Assembly: GCA_009763385.1 (NCBI GenBank)
Contig: CM019824.1
Coordinates: 157,412,357 to 157,476,356, forward strand
DNA from: Coix lacryma-jobi var. lacryma-jobi
Lineage: Eukaryota; Streptophyta; Magnoliopsida; Poales; Poaceae
DNA length: 64,000 nucleotides
Reading direction: 5' to 3'
In this document: in pieces, positions 55,135-64,000 of the stretch
How positions within the stretch are numbered: position 1 is the first letter of the stretch
Layout of the letters: every line of letters begins with the position of its first letter
Position numbers and translations under genes: made by a program
The notes under the pieces: generated by a model
The model's input: only the letters and a program-made list of their open reading frames with translations
Database searches by the model: none
Told to the model about the DNA's origin: nothing

Positions 55135-57166
55135 ATTGCGGATACATGGGTGTATCCCGGGTCTCTGAGTGTTGAGTGATTGTCAACTGGGATGATGTGC
55201 ATGTTCTTTGGCTTGTGTTGTGCAGGTGTCGAGACCGGATACAGTGATCGACGGCGAGGTGAAGGTCAAGTTGAGACGTGCCGTGCTGACGGACCGGGTG
55301 CGGTGAAGGATGGGCGTGCCGTGCGGCGGACGTGCCATGCCGAGGTACCGAGCGGTGAAGGGCGGACGTGAGGCTTCGACTGAGGGACCAGAGGCCCGAG
55401 GATCAGCTGTGGTGGCTGGCAGCCTGTGACGACGACAAGTGAAGAAATGCGGTCTTGTGTTGCCTGAGTCGTAGACTCGGGGACACGTGTCGGTGGACGG
55501 GGTGCACGGGAGGTGCATCCCATCTACGACGTCGGTTTGGTGGTAGAGCCAGGGAAAAACCATCGGATGGACGGTTTCCAGGTTTGGGCCTCAAAACCTG
55601 GGCGTGGACGGTTTCCAGGTTTGGGCCTCAAAACCTGGGTGCGGATGGTTTCCGAGTTTGGCCACAAAACTCGGGCTGAGGACGGTTTCCAGGTTTGGGC
55701 CTCAAAACCTGGGCGCTGAGGGTTTGCTGAGTTTGGCCTCAAAACTCAGAAGCTGGTGGGCTGGTTTCCCGGTTTGGGCCTCAAAACCGGGGGTTGGCTG
55801 GAAAAGGCTGGTTTCCCGGTTTGGGCCACAAAACCGGGGGTGCAGAGCGAGGGCGGCACGTGGCGGCGATCTGGAGGTTGCGTCGAGGCAACGCTTCAAG
55901 TCGAGCGGGCGTGGCCGTCGGATACACCTACCACCGAGTTGGTCCAGAATAACCCTAGGGTTTAGCTGGTTCGCTCTGTAATTAGAATAGAGAGGGGTAG
56001 AGTAGGAATTAGACTTAGGTTAGAATTAGGATAAGTAGAGGGAGACACCCTCCTCCCTTCCTATCTCAGTCATTTGCTCTTTCGCACTTAGGGTTTCCTG
56101 CTCTCCCATCCCCTGCTGTAGCTAGCTGAGATCCGCAGAGAGACTTGCCTCTGTGTACTGTTGATTTTGAGGAAAGGAGGCCGTAACCTCCTTGTCGTAG
56201 CGGGTGTTTGCGCTTCAGCTGCAAGATCGTGGTGTCGATTCGCGTTTTGATTCAAGTTTGTCGTGTTCTTCGCGTTCCTCGTTTTCTCCATGATTTTCCC
56301 GTCGCTTGATCTCTTTGCTCGGTTCATCTTTTGCAAAACCGTTTGAACCAAGTTGTTCTAGATCGTGAGGCACTTCTTTCCATCGAAGGAATTATCCTCT
56401 AACCTCACGGTCTAGGAGATCGATCGATTTTTGTCTCGGGTCAAGTTTTCTCCCTTCCCCCGAAATTCTTCGATTCATCGATTTGGAGATAGGTTCGAGC
56501 CATGATCTCTTAGAGATAGCTCACTATCCTCCTTGTGACTCTACTCACCAAGTTTGATCCCTAGAGGATTTGTTTTGGGTGAGATCGAGTTGAATCGGTG
56601 GATAAACTGTGCTGCTGCGGGGTGACCGGACGCTGACTCGGGACGACCGGACGCTAGGGCAGTGCGTCCGGTGGTTGAATGTGTCGCGGGCATTTCTGAG
56701 CATCGACCGGACGCTCGTGACCGGACGCACAACGCGTACTGTTCACTTGCCTTTGTCCTTGTGATCGGACGCTACTGACCTGACCGGACGCGCCGTACAC
56801 CAGAGTCCGGTCACGAACAGTAAGGTCCGAAACTGGTTTTCTGACGACCGGACGCGTCCGGTGCTCCCTGACCGGACGCAGTCCAGAGTCCGGTCGAGTC
56901 TGCCTTGCGCAGTTTCATTCGCGGATCGCTCGTTCGTTGACGGATTTGATTTCTGTCTTTTGCGTTGGCTTTCTAGAGTTGTGTAGTGTCCCGCTGTGCT
57001 TCTTGAAAGCATCCACCCTACATCTAGGGTCGTGGACACTAGCAAGCTCTAGGGTTTGTTTTTGGGGTTGATTTTTGGGACAGTAGCTACAAGTTTCCGA
57101 AAGGAAATTTGGAAGCTCCCATTCACCCCCCCTCTGGTCGCTTTCTGAGTGCTTCTCGGTCCTTCA
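55135..57166 (+). repeat. Copia-C 3' LTR
   Basis: 2,032 bp, TGCGGATAC...TCCTTCA, followed by the AAATG duplication. Nearly identical to the 5' LTR. Hairpin array at 55573-55840; GACCGGACGC cluster at about 56625-56900. Confidence 0.95.
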
Positions 57167-57171
57167 AAATG

Positions 57172-58349
57172 AACTAGTCTATGTTGATCAACCTCCCGGG
57201 TTTGAAGACCCTAGATATCCTAATCATGTTTATAGGTTGTCCAAGGCGCTATATGGGCTCAAGCAAGCCCCAAGAGCATGGTACGAGCGCCTCCGGGACT
57301 TCCTCATTGAGAAGGGCTTCACCATTGGGAAGGTTGACACCACACTATTTACCAAGAAGCTTGATGGAGAGATCTTCATTTGTCAAGTCTACGTTGATGA
57401 TATCATCTTCGAGTCAACAAATGAAGCCTATTGCAAGGAATTTGGTGACTTGATGTCGAAGGAGTTCGAAATGTCCATGATTGGAGAGCTCACATTCTTC
57501 CTAGGCTTCCAAGTCAAGCAATTGAAGGAGGGGACTTTCATATCTCAAGAGAAGTATACAAAAGACCTCCTCAAACGCTTCAACATGGATGATTGCAAGC
57601 CTACCAAGACTCCAATGCCAACAAACGGACATCTCGACCTAGATGTGGGAGGTAACCCGGTTGATCAAACTCTCTACCGCTCTATGATTGGTAGCTTGTT
57701 ATATTTGACCGCATCTAGGCCCGACATCATGTTTAGTGTGTGCATGTGTGCTCGCTTTCAAGCCGATCCTAGGGAATCACATCTTATAGCGGTAAAGAGA
57801 ATCCTTAGGTACCTAAAGCACACCCCAAGCATTGGCCTTTGGTATCCCAAAGGAGCTAACTTCCAACTCATTGGGTATTCCGATTCGAATTATGTGGGTT
57901 GCAAAGTAGATAGAAAAAGCACATCCGGAGGGTGCCATTTGCTTGGGAGATCACTAGTTTCATGGAGTTCTAAGAAATAAAATAGTGTGGCCTTGTCTAC
58001 CGCCGAGGCGGAATACATAGCTGCGGGTGCTTGTTGTGCACAAATCCTTTACATGAAACAAACCCTTTTAGACTATGGTGTAGTTCTAAAAAGGGTACCT
58101 TTGTTGTGTGACAATGAGAGCGCGGTTAAACTTGCTAACAACCCGGTTCAACACTCTCGCACAAAGCACATAGATATTCGCCATCACTTTCTTAGAGACC
58201 ATGTTTCAAAGAAAGACATATCCTTAGAGGGAGTTAGAACCAAAGATCAATTGACGGATATCTTCACAAAACCCCTAGATGAGAACACCCTTTGTAGATT
58301 GCGAAGTGAGCTTAATGTGCTTGATCTAAGTAACTTTGTCAAAAGGTGA
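57172..58349 (+). pseudogene. Copia-B pol, 3' part (RT and RNase H)
   Basis: Resumes in the RT frame after Copia-C and continues with VDQPPGFED, KALYGLKQAPRAW, the catalytic YVDDIIF near 57390, then RNase H with LSTAEAEYIAAGACC and HIDIRHHFLRDH. One TAA at 57978-57980 (CAA to TAA likely in KKQNSVALS). Stop at 58347-58349. Confidence 0.92.
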
Positions 58350-60003
58350 AAGGAGGTTGTCTTTGCATTGCATTGTACTATATGCCATGATTAAATTATG
58401 CTATGCACATAGGCTTGTCAGACGTGGTTAAGATAACCGCCCTAAAAAGCGTGTGAAGAAGCTTACCCATGAGCAAACTTGACAAGCAACCTAGATTCAA
58501 ATTCTGAATTGCATTGCATATGCATGTTTGTTGCTTTGTCGTTTCTTTTCGGTTAAGTTTTGAGCAACCGCTGTGTTCGTCCACTGCTAGGGGGAGCATT
58601 TGAGGCTTCTTTTGGTTAAGTCCTCTAGTTTTGGTGGCCACATGTTGTCTCCTCGGGTTTTATTGCCTATTTTACCTTAAAAATGATGTGTAGCCTATGG
58701 CAAATTATTTATAAAATTGAGGGTTTATGCGAGGATGCTCATACTAGGTTCCAACTGGTGTTTATTTGCTTCTTATTTGAGTTGGAACTTGGTTGCGGGA
58801 GGGAGCCGCAACGGAGATCTTCAAAACTGCTCAAATGGCAGCATCAGACGCTGCATCGGACGCTGCATCGGACGCTCCCAGCGTCCCATGCCCTGCGCTG
58901 TAGACAGCTCCGGCTGGAATAGTGTCAGGGTAGCGTCCGTTGCTCCTTCACCGGCGCGTCCGGTGCCCCATCGGACGCTGCCCAGCGTCCGATGCCGAGG
59001 CATAGGACACGTCCGATGCAAAATGGGCGCTTCTGGAGCTCTCTGGACGGGCATCGGAGCGTCCGATGCTAACCCATCGGCGCGTCCGATGCTCCTTTAA
59101 GCGGCGCAGTAGGTTCTTTTCACTGATTGACCAGCCCCACGCGTCATTTCATCCGTTCGTCTTCGTCCACCTCGCGCCCAACCACCCGCACCCGAGCACG
59201 CCGGCGCTTCTGTGCCCAAACCCTAGCTCCGGCCGTTGCGTCCCCACTCGCCCGCGAGCCCTCGCCGCCGGCCGCCGTGCCCTCCCTCGCCGCCGCTCGT
59301 TGCGCCCGCGCGCTCAGCGCCTCTCTCAGTCGCGCGCCGCCGCAACTTCCCCGCCTGCGCGCGCTAACCGGAGACTCAACCTCCGCGCTCGCCGGAACTC
59401 TCGTCGGAGCTCGCCATCCTCGTCCCCAAGCCTCCCTACTCCGGCGACCTCTCTCTGGCTGGCCGATCCCCTTCGTGAGCACCATTCCTTTTTTCCATAC
59501 CCACTGCTCACAAAGTGTTCGACAAAATGCTTCACAGGCTGTTCATCTAGATTTTCACCCCGTTTTCACTCCATTCCTTTGCAGTCCGCCTTGGTGTGAC
59601 TCGTGGGTGCCAGAACGTCACGTCTTACCTCTTGCTTGGCTCGGTTCGTCGTTCGTCAGGTAGCAAAGACACTTTCCACTCTCTTATCCAATTGCTTTGC
59701 TTCCTTAGGCTTCGCTTATCTCTAGCATATAAGTTTCTTATATATATCTCCCGTCTCTCTCGCAGCGAGTCAGTGTCAGTTGTCAGCTTGGCAGTTGGGC
59801 AGTGACAGATAACCCGGGGCCAAGCCCGCGGGTACGGATCGAGGCCAAGCCTCGCGAGTGACAGCGGCAGAGGATCAGTGTCAGGAGGAACTTTCTTGTC
59901 AGGGCTTTCAGGGCCAGTTGGGTTGTCAGCTTTTTTCAGTGTCAGTGGGTCTTTCACCGGCTGTTCAGAGCTTTCAGCGTCCGTTTCTCTATTCTTGTCA
60001 GCC
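58350..60003 (+). other. Copia-B spacer between pol and third ORF
   Basis: 58837-59097 carries CATCGGACGC / GCGTCCGATG motifs like those of this element's LTR. 59140-59470 is GC-rich with an open frame of Pro/Arg/Ser-rich composition and no domain. It ends with a TATA-like stretch (TTATATATATCTC near 59736) and eight GTCAG copies (59768-60002) just before the third ORF. Confidence 0.6.
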
Positions 60004-62588
60004 ATGTCGCGCTGCAAGAACGTTGGTGGTGGTCCAGGGGACTCTCCTCCACGCCCCCCCCCTTCCGGTCAGCGACTCGGGAAGGGGAAGTTGATCACGT
60101 GCAGGAAGCGCTCCAGGGACGAGAGAGAGGCAGCACAGGCTCAGGCAGTGGCAGACGCCGCAGAGCGTGCAGAGCATGGTGGCAGTGCTGGCGGACTCAG
60201 GATCGAGGATCAGTTGTCCCCAGACCAGCGCAGAGCTATCGAGGAGGTTGAGAGGTTCCACCACTCACCGACTGGCACGCTTATGGCTGTCGGTCGCCGG
60301 ACGACGTTCACGTCTCCGGGAGTGGAGCCCGAGAGCTCCGGGCAGGGCCATGCAGAGGCCGAGGCAGCTGAGGCTGAGGCAGCACAGGCAGAGGCAGAGG
60401 CACCAGAGGCCGAGGCAGAGGAGGCGGTCCCCGAGGAGGTACCCCGGCGCCAGTCCACTCGTTGCAGGACAGCGGTGCCACCCTGGCCCGATGTCCCTCT
60501 GTGGGGAGCACGTGCTCCGTCGAGACGTGCGCCCCCGCCGATCCCGCGACTGGACCTTCGGGCAGCCACCTGTTCTCAGATCCAGACACTTAGGCTCGTC
60601 CCAGTCGAGCAGTGGTTCCCGAGGGAGAGGCAGCAGCAGGCCAGCGTAGATTTCTATACCGTGCTGCAGGAGGACTTTTACCAGGGCTACAGGAACGCCG
60701 GTATTTGTCTTCATTCTCAGAGAGTGTGTCTGCTAGAGGCAGTGGTTATGACAGCGGGAGAGCAGATCCATCCCATCCTCACGTACCTACCTGGTCTGGC
60801 AGACCTTCTGGGGCGGTCTGGCTCATATATTGAGGATTGGGTCTTCCAGTTCTATGCTTCGCTTTGGGTGCACCCGAACAGAGAGACTATTGAGTTTGCA
60901 TTTGAGGGGGAGCACTACAGACTGTTCTCGTCTGAGATCCGGAGTTGGTTTGGCTTGAGACACTCACAGACCCGGATCCACGACTTGTGCTACGACCGGA
61001 CGGAGCCACCTCGCCACCCTCACGGTGGTGCCCAGTCATCGACAGACTTGGTCCGCCCCTGCTTCACTGAGCCCTTCGGTGAGGGTTCGAGTCGCGCGCC
61101 TAGGGATCTCACCCCTACGACTCGGATCCTCAACGAGGTTCTTCGGCGGACCTTACTTCCCCGGGTTGGCTTCTGAGAGGGTCTTTCTCGTCTGCAGCTG
61201 TGGTTACTAGCATACATGGTCAGGCAGCAGGAGTTCGACGTCTGGGACGTCATTCATTGTGAGATGGAGGACACCGTTGCTGAGGGCATCAAGGCCCGGA
61301 GACAGCTACCTTATGCACATTGGATCTCCTATATTCTGTGAAGGTAGCTGCTACTACAGGCTCTCACCCCAGTCAGTCGCTCACTGGTTCAGCGACCGTG
61401 TTCCCCGAGTATAACATGAGTCAGCTGTTGGAACACGGTCGGGATCGCAGGCAGCGAGAGCAGCAGGCACCGACCCATTCACGCCAGCGGCCTGAGGTCC
61501 CAGAGTCAGCTCAGGAGCAGGACGAGGCCGTCCAGGCCCTCGCCGAGCAGGAGCTTGCAGCATTAGAGGGCGAGGACACCTTTGTTGCCGAGGACCCCAC
61601 AGACAGCTCAGATTAGGACTACCAGCTCCCGCCCCGCTACCAGCCTAGAGCTCACGACACTGAGGCCGGGCCGTCCAGCACCTCCGATCCCGCACTCCTT
61701 GCTATACTCGCACGGATGGAGGAGCAGCAGAGGACCGTGACTCAGGACGTTCAGAGGTTGGCTCAGGAGCAGCAGCGTCTGGCACAACAGCAGGCCCTGG
61801 CACAGCAGCAGGCTCAGGAGCATTCAGACGCCCTGCAGCGACAGATGATGGCACTTCAGCAGCAGACCCTCAGTTTCATGGAGCGACTTGCCAGCGGTCC
61901 TCCTCAGTGGTAGTGGCAGTAGCCTCCTCCTCAACAGCAGATTCAGTGGCAGCCTCCAGTCCCTCCACAGCAATTTGGACAGCCACCGCCGTTTCCGCAG
62001 CCGCTCACGGGCCCCAGCTCTTCTCAGTTCACGAGCTTCACCACTCCTCCAGGCGGGGCCCCGCTTTTCAGTCCTCTGCGCACCGGCTTCACTCCGCGAC
62101 CGACAGAGTCCCTCTACGCTACGACTACCTCAGTGACTCGGGATCTGTCAGCTACTTTCAGTGAGCTTATTGGCTTTCCTACTCCAAATCTTCCGGATCC
62201 AGTACGGACGTCGATGGCTCCTGTGACCTCCACCACAGAGACCTTACCGAGCTCCGTCGCGTCCTCAGAGCAGACAGAGCCTGTTCCGTCCGAGACCACG
62301 ACGTCAGTACAGCCTGAGCTACCTCCGATACACGAGCTTCCGCACTCCGACACTCAGGCTGTCACCACTACAGAGATGGCTTCAGAGCAGGCAGAGCAGA
62401 CAGAGCCGGTCCAGCAGCCAGAGCCGACCCAGACCAGTTCTCAGCAGCTTCTAGATTCCTAGGGTCAGCAGGCTACCGGCGTGTCTTCGTCCGACTCCGA
62501 GGAGTACCTCCAGCAGTTTGAGTTTACTCAGCGCACTCCGGAGACGGCACCTGACTCGTCTGCACCACCTCCGCCCTCCGACGCTTAG
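60004..62588 (+). pseudogene. Copia-B third ORF (envelope position), decayed
   Basis: Starts MSRCKNVGGGPGDSPPRPPP. About 860 codons if read through the defects: TGA 61174-61176, a frameshift near 61340, then TAG at 61614-61616, 61911-61913, 61920-61922 and 62460-62462, ending TAG 62586-62588. Order: basic start (KRSRDEREAAQ); Ala/Glu-rich repeat (60350-60440); a globular part (FYTVLQEDFYQGYRNAGI, WVFQFYASLWVHPNRE) resembling a domain widespread in plant retroelement proteins; a Gln-rich coiled coil (61716-61900); a Pro/Gln/Ser/Thr-rich tail. Sireviruses often carry such an ORF between pol and the 3' LTR, called envelope-like; I see no clear signal peptide or membrane helix. Function unknown. 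Confidence 0.7.
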
Positions 62589-63018
62589 TTTGGCGCTTGA
62601 TGCCAAAGGGGGAGAGTGGATGAGTATAGCGATAGGGGGAGCGATGTGAGAAGGCTTTGATTTCTTATGTTGTGTTACATTCACATACACTCGTTTCTTA
62701 TTGCATCTTTTGGCACTATGTTTGTGATATACTTGTGCTTATGACATGTTTGTGCTCACTATGTTATCATATATGACATGTCATTTCGTTTCGCTCATTA
62801 CTTGCTCTTAATTCTCACTTGTTATGTATATGAGCTCTTTTACTCTTGCACTTGCTTTTCACTCTAACTTGTTGAGTGCATGATGATGGCATGATATGTA
62901 TGAGCTTGCCCCTAATCATTTTCTCTTATTCATTGCAAGTTCATACATATCATGATTTAAAAACCTCTTCTACCTATACTCGTCTCGTGTTGTCATCAAT
63001 CACCAAAAAGGGGGAGAT
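62589..63018 (+). other. Copia-B 3' untranslated region and polypurine tracts
   Basis: No coding signal. Purine boxes AAAGGGGGAGAGTGG near 62607, ATAGGGGGAGCG near 62634, and the terminal CCAAAAAGGGGGAGAT directly before the 3' LTR at 63019. Confidence 0.75.
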
Positions 63019-64000
63019 TGAACGCATCTTGGCCCCTAGTGGGTTTCGGTGATTGGATGAAACACAAGATTAGTGTGACTAACGTGTGTTTTGCAGAAAC
63101 AGGATTGAGTTAGGTCACGGTAATGGCGACGATACGGGCATATGAAGTTCATATCCCCTGGCGATGGATATCGTTTCGGTTTTCAAAGGACGGACGACGA
63201 AGACGGTGGTAGACTAGGCTAAGTGTCATATGGTGTTGGAGGACACTTAGGTAGTCTTAGGTCTTTGTTTTTCCTTTGGCCGTACTATAAAGGGGAGCGT
63301 GAATCAGTAGCTTGACCTAGATGAGTCTATTGAGGTAGGTGTGGTGCACACTTGTTATTTCATAGCCCTAGGTAGCTCAGAGAGATGCCTTAAGTCGAGA
63401 GGATCAAAAGTCGTTTAGGCCGCATCGCGATCCGAGTTGAGTCTGCCCTTGTAATGGGCATCGGACGCTGGCCAGGTGGGCATCGGACGCGTTCGATGCT
63501 CACCCCGACTAGGGTTTAGTCTGGAGCGTGGCATCAGACGCGCCGATGTGTTCACATCGGACGCGTCCGTGCCACTGTTCACGAGCGCGTGAACTGGAGG
63601 TCGCATCGGACGCTGGCATCGGACGCTGAGGGCCAGCGTCCGATGGCCATCCAGAGAGGTTCCAGAGAGGGTAAAACCACATCGGACGCGTCCGATGTGG
63701 TGGCATCGGACGCTGCCCAGCGTCCTATGTCCCTTTAACAGGTCTGACAAGAGGGTACAGTCGACCGTTGGTCGAGGTCATCGGCGCGTCCGATGCCAGG
63801 CATCGGAGCGTCCGATGCCCCCGCAGAAACCCTGTCTTGTGCAATTTTTGGATGGCCGGTTGGGGGAGTATTTATACTCCTTCCCTCCATCCATTTGAGT
63901 GTTCTTGCCACTTCCATCTGCTGAGAGACACATTGTGAGTGTGAGATAGTGCAAGAGCCCTAGTGAGGTTGAGTGATTTGCTAATTGTGAGAATTAGACA
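63019..64000 (+). repeat. Copia-B 3' LTR (cut by window end)
   Basis: The first 982 bases, matching 39469 onward. It keeps palindrome copies deleted in the 5' LTR (for example around 63474-63500). The perfect 24-base palindrome is at 63677-63700. Confidence 0.93.

Larger units (their letters stand above)
45544..57166 (+). mobile_element. Copia-C, nearly intact Ty1/copia element nested in Copia-B
   Basis: 5' LTR 45544-47572, primer site 47575-47586, gag 47636-50329, pol 50335-53532, non-coding tail, polypurine tract about 55122-55134, 3' LTR 55135-57166; AAATG on both sides. The LTRs differ at roughly 17 places by eye over 2 kb. Coding defects are only one stop in gag and one in pol. The youngest insertion in the right cluster. 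Confidence 0.95.
39469..64000 (+). mobile_element. Copia-B, Sirevirus-like Ty1/copia element with third ORF, interrupted by Copia-C
   Basis: 5' LTR 39469-41021, primer site 41024-41035, gag 41075-43477, pol 43494-45538 and 57172-58349, third ORF 60004-62588, polypurine tract near 63006-63018, 3' LTR from 63019 continuing past the window. Long gag with coiled coils and an ORF in the envelope position are typical of Sireviruses. The right target duplication lies outside the window; the left flank is GTGTT (39464-39468). Confidence 0.9.

Noticed and set aside
59066..59663. GC-rich frame of about 177 codons with AAACCCTAG nearby, like a plant gene 5' region
   Set aside because: Pro/Arg/Ser-rich composition, overlapping open frames on both strands, no domain; treated as leader of the Copia-B third ORF. 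A captured host exon cannot be excluded without a database search.
1..64000. Host genes, tRNA or rRNA genes
   Set aside because: Every domain-bearing frame I could identify belongs to a mobile element; no cloverleaf or rRNA-like segment was recognised by eye. Short tRNA matches at the LTR edges are primer-binding sites.

Overview
The window is a stretch of plant nuclear DNA built almost entirely of nested transposable elements. I found no host protein-coding gene, rRNA or tRNA gene. The Stowaway-type MITEs with CTCCCTCCGTCCC ends, the Tourist-like MITE with TAA target duplications, the Sirevirus-type copia elements, the chromovirus with 4-kb LTRs, and the Athila-like element with a tRNA-Asp-type primer site together point to a grass. 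I cannot name the species.

Left cluster (about 1891-37333). A Tourist-like MITE (1894-37330) was split by a minus-strand copia element, Copia-A (2081-37234, target duplication GACGG on both sides). Copia-A then received a plus-strand L1-type LINE in its left LTR (3074-8316) and a minus-strand Athila-like gypsy element in its pol (8317-31530). A deletion fused the LINE RNase H region to the Athila LTR, removing the rest of Copia-A pol. Finally a plus-strand chromovirus with 4-kb LTRs (13895-28882, target duplication GTTTC) landed in the Athila gag. Besides a single gag-pol frame, the chromovirus carries an extra upstream ORF (18556-19593). Its first residues copy the histone H3 tail, and the same element appears to end its integrase in a chromodomain. 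This is the most interesting item in the window.

Middle spacer (37334-39468). Two Stowaway MITEs of one family lie in opposite orientation around a third MITE. They are followed by a hAT-type MITE fragment and an LTR-like fragment of unknown family.

Right cluster (39469-64000). Copia-B, a plus-strand Sirevirus-like element, has an intact 800-codon gag, a pol, and a long decayed third (envelope-position) ORF; its 3' LTR runs off the window. Its reverse transcriptase is interrupted by Copia-C (45544-57166, target duplication AAATG), the best preserved element here, whose two LTRs are nearly identical.

Within each element the parts follow the usual scheme: LTR promoter, primer-binding site, gag, protease-integrase-RT-RNase H (copia) or protease-RT-RNase H-integrase (gypsy), polypurine tract, LTR. 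All three copia elements share a peculiar gag/pol junction: the gag stop is followed within 2-27 bases by TGTAG|GT, and the pol frame opens right after that TAG. Their LTRs hold family-specific palindrome arrays. In Copia-C one array is a set of seven hairpins whose stems differ in sequence but stay complementary. Nearly all coding regions carry nonsense or frameshift changes, many explainable as C-to-T at methylated cytosines.
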